Positions 52,610 through 63,478 of a DNA stretch of 64,000 nucleotides are shown here, piece after piece (position 1 is the stretch's first letter; each line of letters opens with the position of its first letter). The notes below the pieces were generated by a model that saw only the letters and a list, made by a program, of their open reading frames with translations, searched no databases and was not told the DNA's origin. Location: positions 310,001 through 374,000 of the forward strand of contig NADL03000014.1 in assembly GCA_002205965.3 (NCBI GenBank). The letters run 5' to 3'. The position numbers were made by a program, and so were the translations under genes. Source of the stretch: Kappaphycus alvarezii (lineage: Eukaryota; Rhodophyta; Florideophyceae; Gigartinales; Solieriaceae).

Positions 52610-53250
52610 TATTGAACGGGAAAAGGGGGGTGTCTTTATTGAGATGTATAGAATGGCTGGAACCCATTTGGAGTTGCAAATCTGCATGTCCTATTAAACA
52701 CATGTACCGATGGTCGAAGCAATGTAGAAATCATTGCTGTCGAATGCTAGCACCAGCAACAGTCTACCAGAAAGTCGATGGATGCAAGCCAGCAGACAAG
52801 CAGCGTTAGAAGTTACTGCCAACGCCGAGTGTCGTTGTAGAGGAATGCCTCGAACCTTCGAAAACCGTTCCATTGCGCGGCTGGCGACGGTTCTTGCAAG
52901 CTCCGTGACCACTGAAAACGCCTATGGATGCCATCCGCCAGGAGTAGATATTGGAACAGGAACTAGCCTGCTTCTCCCCGGTAATTCCGCCAGAAAGCCT
53001 TGGTACTTTCGCCGCTTTTCCGCGCTCGCTGCATTGAGACTGGTCATCGGGTTGAAAGTCCGGACCCTGGAATGGGAGGGAGCGAGTGGATTGACGAATG
53101 TTATGTCGAAATAGTCAGTTCCACCTGCGGCCCCCATGGCTCTAATGACCGGTCTTGTCCGGTGTTGAAGATCCATTATTTGCTCTGCACTATATGCTAT
53201 ACAGCCACCTCGCACGATATCTATTTGGATATGTTGAGTTGTAATCTCTA
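52610..53250 (-). mobile_element. R2-like (RLE) element, family 3, 5'-truncated 3' end
   Basis: Minus-strand frame from 53215: RTRPVIRAMGAAGGTDYFDI (endonuclease with the second acidic residue), FVNPLAPSHSRVRTFNPMTS, LAELPGRSRLVPVPISTPGG, then in the same frame to 52694 SVVTELARTVASRAMERFSK and RGIPLQRHSALAVTSNAACL. The 3' untranslated end matches 39.37-39.5 kb, with AATAAA at 52640-52635 and the run GGGGTG just before it on the plus strand. The first catalytic motif RPD is present only as RPV. The best-preserved copy of this family in the window. Confidence 0.7.
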
Positions 53251-54271
53251 CCCCATGAATGCATTAACCTTACTGTGTGAAATCGAGAGCACACACATCA
53301 CGCTACGAAGATTTTCTTAGTACAGTGTGCAAGTCGTTGAAATTAAAGAGTCACGCCATTAATGATTCCATGGGCGAAATGCCTTTGATGTTCTGGTGCC
53401 TTCTTCATAATTTGCATTTACCAGTCCTTCATATTCGGTCACCAAAATCGGAGTTCAAGTTAGGCAATGAGATATACATCAAAATAATTTGAATATTGTT
53501 CACCCTCTTGAGTATGTGACGAGCGACGAGGCGGGTTCTTCGTTTTCCCGAAACGTTGTTGCTACAGCAGTGACCTTCATTCACCGTTAAGTTGTACACA
53601 AATCATCTAAGTCTAGCCCCTTGTGAAGAACTTATGCTGCAACCCAGATATAATGGGTTGCAAATGGCAGGCAACATTTGCAAAGGTCCCGGGAAGAATT
53701 ACTTTCTTGGAGGGCACTGGTTCATGTCCCTGTGATTTGGTGGCCTTTATTACGCAGAATGTAACTACATAGTTAAGAGCGATTTGATGCTTATCCGAGA
53801 TAACCCAACGCAAGAGTGCTTTGGGTAGAATAGAGACAAACTTGATTCTACTTTCGATATAGAATCCCTCTGAGTTTATTATCCCACTAAACCATCAGTT
53901 ACATTTTTCTACATTTTTGCTTTTGATATACTTACTTTCGTGTTAAGAATTCATATGGTCAAAACTATGAACAAGACAGCTTCATCAGCGGCAGACCATT
54001 CATTATCCACAAAATCAATAGCACTTTTGTTACTCAAAAACTAGTCCGGCAACATAGGCACACGTTTCAAAGTCTCGGAACAGTAAGGAAAATGATACTT
54101 GACCACATATGAGATCAGTCATTGCCAATTGACAGGCAATGACTGTACTCACAAGTGGTTCAATACCGCATGAATACGTACTCCTTTTTTTGAGCATGGA
54201 AATGCATTACTTGCGGATTACTGACGTTATCATCGCCCCGAGGAGAACGCAGCTTGCTAGTTGCCTAGGAA
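53251..54271. other. no gene recognised
   Basis: AT-rich spacer between the R2-like fragment and the glutamate-receptor-like gene. Frames of 66-71 codons only; no feature recognised. Confidence 0.4.
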
Positions 54272-55859
54272 TCACTGCTTAGTATTTGCGGTGGTTGGCC
54301 CAGCGTCATCAGCCATAATCTCAGGTTCACGCCGTTCCCCAAGATCATCATCTTGATATAGATATGCCGGGTGCTGTTTTCGACGCCACAAGAATAAAGC
54401 CCTGTAAACTAAAAGGATGGCCCAGAAAACGAGATATAGTGAAAGGAAGCCCCAGATCTTACCCGCGGAAATGGATGCATCAACAAAAGGGCTGCACTCG
54501 TTTCTTGAGGCCACTACTTTGGCAGATGGTACTCGTTTCTTTCTCGAAGAATTCTTGTTTCCTCAGAAAGAGTCTCTAGAAGAAAAGTTTGATTGGCGTT
54601 TGTTCTTTTTGGGAGAAAAAAGCCAACCGATGTGGAAAAGAACGACTCACCAACTGGTTCAAAAATATCAAGTTTTGGTGAGCGCGAAAGAGAACACTAC
54701 CTCTAGCTCAAAAGTAATCCGCCTTTTCCTCTCAAAAAGGTAAACCCCTCCTCGAGGTCTTGTACAAGTAAAACCTGCGTTTGTCCAGCGACATTTCTCT
54801 CTATTAACTGATGTATTGACAGCAAAGTTCCAAAATTCCTGGGCAGGAGCTCCTGCGATCATAGCAATTTTTTCTGGGGAAACTGCACATCCAATAAGAT
54901 CTTCAAAAGTTTGTAATGGCGAAGCCTTTTCACTTTCAAACAACAGTACTGTTAGACTTGCTTGATAAATAGTCATCAGAAAGAACCTGCAGTGAGACCG
55001 AGCAGCACCCATGCGGTTCTATGAAACGAGGGAGTTCTTTGTCCTCCATCTCCTATGAACGGATTACCAATCAGGTGACCATAAGAATAAAGTACTGCCG
55101 CGGGAAAACGTTTCATCAGCCATGAAAACCGCGACGTTTCAGATATCCGCTCCTGATTCTTTTCATTTTGCTGAGAGGGCCGAAATGGACCAAATAAAAC
55201 TGTGCCGATGGCATGCAAGAAAATGCCCGCACCAATAAGTATCCAAACGTCTCCTGTGAAAGTTTTGAAACAAACCATGTATTTTTTGAATCGTCAACAA
55301 TAAGCTCAGACTTTCGAGTAACGAAATGGTAGTCTTCAGATCCAAATGGCCACACAAAGTTGACTAATTTTACCCTCTTGTTAGTCATTGAAAATGGTCC
55401 AACTGCAATATCACACTCACACGAATCGTTAAATCCAGGGCTGGGGTTACATTCAGCCATGTGACGAATTAAAGTGCCTGATGTGCCATTCCATTCTGTA
55501 AGGTCGAAAGTAAACTGAAGGTTATCGTGAAGCCTATCGAGATATGTGATTGCAACACCGGCGAATCCAGAGCGCCTGTTTTCATCACGGTACGTGTAAG
55601 GAACTTCCTCAATGGCGCAGCCTCTTAGATGATACCCTTGCAATTCTCCGAACGCGTTCGCGGTGCAACATAATGCACTTAGTGCAAATACAAATATGTA
55701 CGGCAATCGTAAGTTTATTCTCAAAGATTGCTGAGGAATTGAAAACTCACAACCTTCTTTAAATCTTGAAGGCGAACAAATCTGTTTGCTTGTATCTCGG
55801 TTAAACGCTCTGGACGGTTTTCGTCGCAGATGACCCTGTTTGGGAATGGACCAACCCAT
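54272..55859 (-). pseudogene. ionotropic glutamate receptor-like channel (GLR), frameshifted
   Basis: Minus strand. ATG at 55859; a hydrophobic segment (LPYIFVFALSALCCTANAFG) is signal-peptide or membrane-like. The ligand-binding S1 lobe reads RRSGFAGVAITYLDRLHDNL and CDIAVGPFSMTNKRVKLVNF. After a one-base frameshift at about 55.27 kb the first membrane helix follows (GDVWILIGAGIFLHAIGTVL), then a pore-like region (FPAAVLYSYGHLIGNPF). After another shift at about 55.0 kb come helix M3 (FFLMTIYQASLTVLLFESEK) and the start of S2 (LQTFEDLIGCAVSPEK). The last helix, FLSLYLVFWAILLVYRALFL, is in a third frame and ends with a charged cytoplasmic tail and stop at 54272. The S2 part at 54.5-54.67 kb is unclear. 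No selectivity-filter residue is assigned. Confidence 0.7.
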
Positions 55860-58800
55860 TTCCTGGCTTTCTTGGAAATAAAACTCAATTGCCAGACAGA
55901 ATCCAATAACAGCCCGAATAGATCGGCACAGACACAGCAGTTAATTTAATCTTTACGTTTAAACCAGCGCCATTCGTCAGTCAGCCGGGTGACTTCTTAG
56001 CCGTTGCAATCACAGTAGAAAAAAATTGTTGTTAGCATTTAGCAGTATCGTTGAGGAAAACTGAAACTACATGTTTCTGGTACTGTCCGTTTCATTTAAT
56101 CGATGACCACTACGGGTAGGACTGGAGATTCCGCAAAAAAATGCATACCTTTGTCCAAGGAATTAGGTATAGCTCCTGACATCAAAACGTGGTCCAAGTT
56201 TAGCCCCTATCGATTCAATTTTCTACCGTCCATTTGACTGTGTATATATTGTACGAATGATACCTTTGTAATTGTCTTGTTGACGTGGGCAGCTAGCTTG
56301 GCCGCTTCCGGGTAGAGTTTACTTATAAACCCATTTCATAGAATAAAATTAAAGGTTTCTCTGAAAATTGGTCGAATGTCATTCAGGGAGGGAGAGGTAA
56401 GTAACAAGCCCAGTAAAATTCACTCCTGCAAAAAATGGTTTGGTTCCAGTACTTACGAAACGGCCGAATTTATCCGCTCTTGCCGTGAGTTGGGAGTACG
56501 AGCAAAACGGTAAGAGAGAGTTTGGACCGCATGGCATGACTCAGTCCTCGGCTGTGCAATAGTCCTTCGATACAAACTGGAATGCTATTTATCTTGCGAA
56601 TCTGCCTACCAAACCTTTGGAGCGTGTGGAGGTCACTTAGAGTGTGGAACTGGAAAGATCAGCATCACCATGCTGTAGAACGAGAGAACATGTACTGCAT
56701 TAACACCAAGGGTCTAGTACAGGAACCGGCTATGTTGCTAGCTAAGCGCTAACCGGGTGGTCACGTCGGCCACGTGCACAGATGTGCGGGGCATGATAGC
56801 GTTCGCCAGAGACGACAAGATCGTGTAACTAATGCGCCGATAGATTCTCGTTCTGATAAGACTAACTGACGTGTATGAACTGTGTCGCGCAAATTCCGCC
56901 GAAATGTTCGGTATTTTACGGTGCTTGGGTAAAAGGAAATATCAACTGGCCAATGAGCAATGCCCACCATCAGCAAAGAGCAGTTTTCAGGACAGGTGGA
57001 ACCAGTGAGCTTGTGCGAATGTCTCGTGAGGAGACCTCGGATTGTGTTGTAACGGTGACAGTTTTGATGCTAGACTTGTATACCGAAGAATGATCGCCGT
57101 GAGGGTCCACAGGGACCTGATAATGGGGGTAGCGTATTTGTGGCTGAATCTTAGCGAGCGGCACACTCTTGGCGCCTGCGCCGTATGGCTGGGCGACACT
57201 ATTGTGGATCTGAGCTAAGGTATAGCAGTACGGTGGACGTCGAGGAATTCAGCCGTGTCGGGTGAAAAGAAAAAATTTCGGCGAGCGCGACGGCATATAG
57301 GCACAAAACAGTAGTCTTTATTACTTCGATCCGTTGCGAAAAGATATCATCCTAATCTACATTCTTTCCCTTAGTGAAAATCTGTCATGCGAATGGAGGG
57401 AGGAACCTTTTCGTATTGTAAATGGGAGGGTCGGATAAAAACTATGGACAGTGAAGCTGGCCATATGGCTGTAAGAAGCGGAGGACGAGTTAGCGGTGCC
57501 TCTGACACAATATTTGGCGCAGACGACAGGGCTTACAGTCGAGGAGACATGAATGGTTCTTGACGTCGAGTGAAGACCGTAGCCGCTCATCTGAAGAGCA
57601 GCTTGAAGTTGCAGAGGCAGTTAGGCTCAACAAGATGTGTTACAATCAGCGGCTATTTTCTTCTCGTTAAACTTGAGAGAAGGATAATTTTTTCGGGAAA
57701 AGGCGGAGATAGGTGTCACTCGACAGACAGGAAGGGAGACTGGGTAGAAGTAGAGGGGAACCGACGCGTCTCGGACTAGGCGACGCCGTACCCATGCTAT
57801 GTGGTAGCTCCAAGCGAAAAATGAACTCGATGAGGCATGTAGGTGAAAGAGGCCTAGGGGATGCCCAGCAGGGTGATTTTATCCTCAATTGCGAACAAAG
57901 CGAGTCGGACGCATGCTTGGTCGGAAAGTAAAAAGCATGGAGGCCTTTACTTCGAACCGGACGTTGACGGTAAGCACATGAAATGTCGGAAGCGCCTTAT
58001 TTTAGTCTGAAACACTGTCATCTAAAAAATTATGATTGATCTGCAAGTGGAACGATCAAGAGATCGAACTACAAAAAACGGCGGGAGGACCAACGAGGAA
58101 CACAGTGTATTAGCTAGATCGCCATATGATGAACATTTTTTAACCCACTAGAGGTAGTGCGAGTGGGAGATGGGAGGACAAGTGGGTATCTTACATGCCC
58201 GTTAGACATATTCATGAGACAAGAAAGGAACGGAGTCCAAGATGGAGCAGAGTGCAGCATTTTTTGTCAACACAAAGTGTTAAACCCTTTTTGCACGTCC
58301 ATGGATAATATCACACAGCCTAGATTACAAGTCAATCCTCTTTCGGGCATCATCGTTTTCTACGCATGAGGGATTCACGCAGTTCTCGAAATAAAAATGT
58401 CCTGACCTATTCACCTATTGGGTTTAGGGCCAATACTGTGGTTGATTGACCAAAACCCGCTTCATTTGAAAGTAATTTTAACAATTCATTTCTTGGTAGA
58501 GCTGTGTATAGTGATGGGAGATGCATCGAGCTAAAAACATGTCGTTGATGGTGAAATTAAGTAAACCCTCGTGAATTCAAAGTCAATTTACTTGCAAAAT
58601 TTAATACGTAGTCTTTCCGCCTTTTGGAATCACTGATGGCAAGGACCCTCTTACGGAAACCATGATGTAGCCTGACCAAATAGTTACGAAATATACGGTT
58701 CCATCCTTCCAAAAGAGTAACTAGCAAACCGGAAGTTGTGGCTTTCTGCTATTCCGGCTTGTACACTTTCCTTACCAGGTATCCTCAACATCTTTAAAAT

Positions 58801-59153
58801 ACGTATTCTCATCTTGAATATCACAGCACACAACCAGGTTAGATACCAAATAAATCCAAATCGCTCCCCAAATCATAAAAGGGTCACAATTTCGCTGAAG
58901 AATCGAAAATCGCCTCACATGTTTGCTTTGATAATGTCGAATACGGTCCAACGCATCAGTCGAAAGAATTAAATCATAGAAATCGTCGAGATTGATTTTT
59001 TTCGTCCAAGAAATTGTTTTGATCCAAAACTCATTCCCTTAAGAAAAGCACCGACCTGAACAGGTCTCGAGTTTTGAGAGTAATTTTTTCTATTCCTCCA
59101 GACTTGAAAAGTTCGCAAGAAGAACGAATCTGCTTGACACAAAGCGACCACAA
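55860..59153. other. gene-poor region, no supported gene
   Basis: 3.3 kb with only short frames (60-80 codons) on both strands, none with a domain. Examples examined: 56875-57093 (+), 56761-56976 (-), 57570-57931 (+, basic), 58157-58369 (+). Some AT-rich stretches and palindromic words, but no array, no repeat shared with the rest of the window that I could see. Confidence 0.45.
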
Positions 59154-59644
59154 CTACAGTTTGAAGCGCTTTCGGGGATCGTTCTTGATCATTTCCCCTT
59201 TGATATCCTCTCGTAATAGATGTCTTGCAACTTGAAACATATTTCTAATCTCTGTGATCCTGAGTAAAGAAAGAGCTCTATGTAACAGCAGTAACTCTTC
59301 AGGAACCTCTAGACTGTTTTGCAATGACGGGTAATGATTTCTATGATTGCTTGGCATGATAAGGCCCCAATTTCCCAGGCAACAACTTGGCTTTTCTCCA
59401 TTTCTCCGAAGGTTTAATACAGTAGAGACTACTCCACTGATATGAAATATGTTGTTTTGACTATACAGGTCCATTTACTTTCATCGGTGGATAAATTTGA
59501 ATACAATGTTTTGATACTGCCTTTCAGCGCAATCTCAGTCCATGACCCATGACAACAGGGACCTATGGAAGGGCTCCGTGTCGCGGCGCAATTGAGGGGT
59601 TTATTGGATGTGGTGTCGCGTGCGACGGTGGCACGTGTGCTCAT
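59154..59644 (-). CDS. hypothetical protein, weak, one frame change
   Basis: ATG at 59644 starts MSTRATVARDTTSNKPLNCA; this frame ends at 59429. Sense seems to continue in the next frame as SGVVSTVLNLRRNGEKPSC and LEVPEELLLLHRALSLLRIT to the stop at 59154 (DIKGEMIKNDPRKRFKL). The Leu-rich helix and basic end look like protein, but no family is recognised. Confidence 0.3.
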
Positions 59645-59689
59645 AGCCGTAAAGAACGAATTGAATTGCAAAGGTTCGTTTAAAGTCAA

Positions 59690-60794
59690 AGTTTAGGCAG
59701 GGAAAGACTGTAAAGGCCTGAAAGAAGACGAAAGAAGTCGTGGACATTAGTGAGGTTGATATCTCTGCGCAGAAGACCTGTAGAAAGGGAGCGGTGGCTA
59801 AACTGTTTGGCTTTATCGCAAAGTTGAACGTGTGTAAAGGGTTAACTGTTTATAATAGAGATCCCATGTTGGAATATCTGATAATAAAAGTTTTCCTTCA
59901 GGCGTTATGATTGTGTCGGTGTACTGTATACGTTAGCACGTCGTTACGATGCAAGTCCATGGGACTAGATCCTTTAGAATACTGGCAGTAAACGAACGAC
60001 GTGTTTACCCTCTTGATGAAAAGGTTTTGATTTATGAGTACTTGTATCGTCGCAAGATCGTGAGTTCGTCAAGGCGATGAATTCGTGTTGGTCTTCGAAC
60101 GAGGAAGAGGGTCAGCCAGTAGTGAAGAATATTTTGTTGGCGCAATCAAAAAAAAACCATGAGGCTGACAAATGTGACGGCTATGATTAGCAATTACAAC
60201 AAGTTGCACGGGTCTTGCTCGAGTGGACATTGTGATTTTATCTCGATGGATGAGATACGCTTGACGTGGGTCCTTGCCAAGATATTTTGCAAAAACGACC
60301 ACTGAGAGAAGGGACGACATCCTCCCAGGAGCTTGTTTGTGGTGGACATCAAGTCTTTAGCAAAAGTGAGATCGGGGTGGCTTTCGGATGGCTCTGAATG
60401 TGGAGGGCGAAAGGTCATCCTCGCTGTCCGTGAAGATATTTTGGTTTATTGGGAATATGCAAAAGCCTCCAAGCCTTTTCAGTCAATACACGGAGAGCTG
60501 AGCAGGCGGCGTTTCAGAAATTGAAAAGCAGATGTTGAAGAGGCACCCTATAGCCCTGGTTGTGGAGCGAAGTTTCTACTGCAGCGCTGAGCACTAGTTG
60601 GAGGGCAGTGCTTGCATTCAGCCGACATGGCTCGGTCATGTGGATCCAGTTGGTGTTGTTGGCAATGGTGAAATGGAGTTGTTGCAACCATTTTGTTTGT
60701 TGAAATCAATGAAATTCAAGTGACTGGTGACTGGAAGAGTTTTGGATCCGCGGACCTACGGACCAGGAGGTCCCTTAATTGGACCACCACGTGA
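59690..60794. other. no supported gene
   Basis: Spacer with frames of 63-83 codons, no domain. A 63-codon plus frame starting at 60333 (MFVVDIKSLAKVRSGWLSDG) overlaps a 74-codon minus frame, so neither can be supported. Confidence 0.35.
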
Positions 60795-60935
60795 AATGCA
60801 CGGTACAGTACAATACAATAGCACCACCATACAAATTAACTGGTTATCAGCCTGCTTATCTGGTACAGTAAATGAACCCAAAGGTCGAGACTTTACAGTA
60901 CTGTACTGTACATTACAGTACTGTATGATCGCTGC
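60795..60935. repeat. cluster of ACAGTACTGT palindromic words
   Basis: Contains GGTACAGTACAATACAAT, TGGTACAGTAAATG and TTACAGTACTGTACTGTACA with a further TTACAGTACTGTATG. The words TACTGTAC and TACAGTA recur in the copia LTRs, at 19745, 23013, 35584 and inside the miniature transposon. It is a local enrichment of a dispersed palindromic word. Confidence 0.6.
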
Positions 60936-61020
60936 GCCAGTAAAAGGTAATGGTGTGGCACACAGTAGGAACAGGGCATACGGTGCCCCTGTACAGTGTA
61001 TAGTCACTGTATTGTCATAA

Positions 61021-62450
61021 CAGTATTTCATTGAATAGTCCTGCGCATATGCCGATCAGCGATATTGCCATCATTCCATTGGTCAGTGAAAAAGATTTCC
61101 AAAGTCTATACTTTGCGTCGCACATTACTACTTCGCTCGCCTCTTGAAACCGTTCGATATGCAACGAGAAAAGAAACAAAATCCCCGTTTTACTGCCATC
61201 GCATTATCATGACCACAACTTCTCCTGTTTGGAGACTTTACCTCTTTAACATCGTGCTGCATCACCATTACTCAAGTTAAAGTTGTTATTTCCAATACTT
61301 ACATAAGCGAGGACCTCCTTTTTCGCGCCAACGCACACACACACACACTCCCTCCCAAAGTTTATATTTGCTACAAGTTTCGACGCTCTTTTCTTGCTTT
61401 GGTCCTTGCAAATCAAAAGCTTGCTGGTAGCTGCATGCATTGAATAATGCCAAAACAGAAGACAGGCGCAGCTCGCTCCGGACTGAAAATAGCTATTTAT
61501 CAATCAACTCGAGCCAGACACTGCTCCACTCAATTGCTCAATGGTTCCGCCATACAAATCTTGCACAGTGCAAGGATCATTTTCATCAAATCTACCACAC
61601 ATGTATCTCCGTTAATCACTCTTGTGCAATTCTTAAAATCTAGCCTTCACGGAACTAACAAAAACACTTGTATTATGACCCACCTCTACCCCTCCGCCTT
61701 TTGTAGCCCTTGATTTCGTAACTGCGAGACACCGGTCCTATAGATACATCCATATCATTCTATTTCAACCTACAGTTCCCAATTTCATCCATCATACTGC
61801 TTTGTTTCAAAAGCACCTGTCCTAATAGAGATACAAACCTCTCAACTTTGAAACTGCCAGCAACTCTTAGAAACCGTTGGAGCCACTTTCACAAGCGTTT
61901 TGGTGATGAGCTGTCGTAGTCCCAAGCTCCACCATAAGCCTGCATATGTGAACAACCTCCAGAAAAAAACTTTTCTGTATCACGCACTGTCTAGCTCAGC
62001 TTGTGCAACATTTTGGATGACGCCCTCTTTTGTAAGCACCTTTAGACCCACAACATCCTTCTTTCTGACCCACACAACTGAAGCTACGAAACAGCCCCCA
62101 TCTGACTGTTCGAATATCTTCTGCCGTGCCCTTCTTTTTTTGTACATTTGACAATGCAGTGGTGCAGATCCACGTACACGTAAGTTGCTCCCAACGTCAT
62201 TTCTATGAGACAAGTCCTATCTTTGGAGCAGGCTTGTACTACTCCAGTCAGTAAAATCACCGCGACTTACTCCGCAGTAGAGAATGTATGATACCTACGC
62301 AAACTGGAGAAAACTTCCGCCAGTTCTGTGGCCTTGGATGTTTTCAGTTTATTTTCATTTCTAACGCTTTCTGTGTCGCAGCCTCAGGCTCCCTTCACTA
62401 CCATCATTTGGCCACCCAACCTAGATTGTGCCTTTATCCACTCAGAGCGT
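61021..62450. other. no supported gene; short CA run
   Basis: Spacer upstream of the gene at 62.6 kb. A short (CA) run of about 9 repeats is near 61334-61351. Frames of 60-88 codons only. Confidence 0.4.
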
Positions 62451-62460
62451 GATATATAAG
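62451..62460 (+). promoter_or_regulatory. TATA box of the 62.6-kb gene
   Basis: GATATATAAG lies about 190 bp before the ATG at 62645, in a 5' leader that lacks an earlier ATG in the same frame. It is the clearest TATA-type sequence next to an intact gene in the window. Confidence 0.5.
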
Positions 62461-62644
62461 GATTCTAGAGCGGAGCCCTGCACCGATCGTCGCCAAGTTA
62501 GCAAGCAACTCAACCAACGCTGAACTTCAAAACACCTCCACCCTGGTATATTCACTCGAGTGGCCCTCCACTCTTTCCAACGTTTCTTTTCTCGTCAGCG
62601 ACAAGGTCTTTATTCACCCTCGAACCGTCGCGTTACCTACATCC

Positions 62645-63478
62645 ATGGCACCCGAGTTCCCAATCATGTCGTCACCTTGCTCTTCCCCGTCACAGTCCCC
62701 AAGCATGTCCACGGCTCAACCGGTTCATGCGGTGCCATGCCATCTTCCGACATTCCAACTTTTGAATCCCGTATCCGGGAAAGTTCTGGAGGTCCTCCAA
62801 CGCGTAGACGCGCAATCAGCTGTGGACGTGGAATCCTACGTTCGCGCTCTTGGCAATAAGCGATACTTGGAGGTGAAAGAGGCTCGTCTAGATGTCCTAT
62901 TGCAAAGGGCCAGAGCCGCATCTGGAGTCGAAGAATTAGATGATACAACTGTGCGTCGCAACACGAACCTTGCTAGTGCTGAGGCTTCTCGTGCAAAGAA
63001 AGAATTCATCATGGATGAGTTGTACTCCCAGCTGAAGAAGAAAACTGAAGACGCCGTAGTCCTTGCCGAGCAGCTTCGTAAGATGCTTGCACTAGTTGAG
63101 CAGCTCAGTAGTGCAAACCGCCATTTGGAAGGACAGCTTCGCCAACAACGACTAGCCTACGAATCATACATTGCTGCGCAACAACCATTGCAAACACACG
63201 CGGGTAACGATGTTAGTCAGGCACTGCAAGGATCAGAGCAGCAACTCTCATCTTTTGAGGCACAGGGTGATGGGCAGCAACATGTGCTTTTGCAAGGCCA
63301 GCGCCTTTCAGCACTTCGAATGGAAGGAGAGCAGCAGCGGTCGGATTTCAGTGAGGTGATGGACGGGGGCAACTTTAGCGACCACCAGAGCGGAAACATG
63401 AATGGGAGAGTGGTAGCTTACTCCAAAGTAGCATGGAACAGGATGGATGTCTTGAATCGATGCACCCGTTTGATGTGA
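62645..63478 (+). CDS. coiled-coil hypothetical protein, intact
   Basis: A complete 277-residue frame with ATG at 62645 (MAPEFPIMSSPCSSPSQSPS) and TGA at 63476. The N-terminal 30 residues are Ser/Pro-rich. Residues about 40-90 form charged helices (VLQRVDAQSAVDVESYVRAL). Residues about 105-175 have heptad spacing (ELYSQLKKKTEDAVVLAEQL, MLALVEQLSSANRHLEGQLR), i.e. a coiled coil. A Gln-rich region (EQQLSSFEAQGDGQQHVLLQ) follows. The C-terminus is ordinary. No known family is recognised. It is the only long host-like frame in the window without interruption, and it has a TATA box upstream. A coiled coil suggests dimerisation or scaffolding; the Gln-rich tail is like regulatory proteins, but that is inference. 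Confidence 0.7.
   Translation: MAPEFPIMSSPCSSPSQSPSMSTAQPVHAVPCHLPTFQLLNPVSGKVLEVLQRVDAQSAVDVESYVRALGNKRYLEVKEARLDVLLQRARAASGVEELDDTTVRRNTNLASAEASRAKKEFIMDELYSQLKKKTEDAVVLAEQLRKMLALVEQLSSANRHLEGQLRQQRLAYESYIAAQQPLQTHAGNDVSQALQGSEQQLSSFEAQGDGQQHVLLQGQRLSALRMEGEQQRSDFSEVMDGGNFSDHQSGNMNGRVVAYSKVAWNRMDVLNRCTRLM

Noticed and set aside
54417..54743. 108-codon plus-strand frame in the receptor-like gene
   Set aside because: It overlaps the minus-strand ligand-binding and membrane segments and has no recognisable domain.
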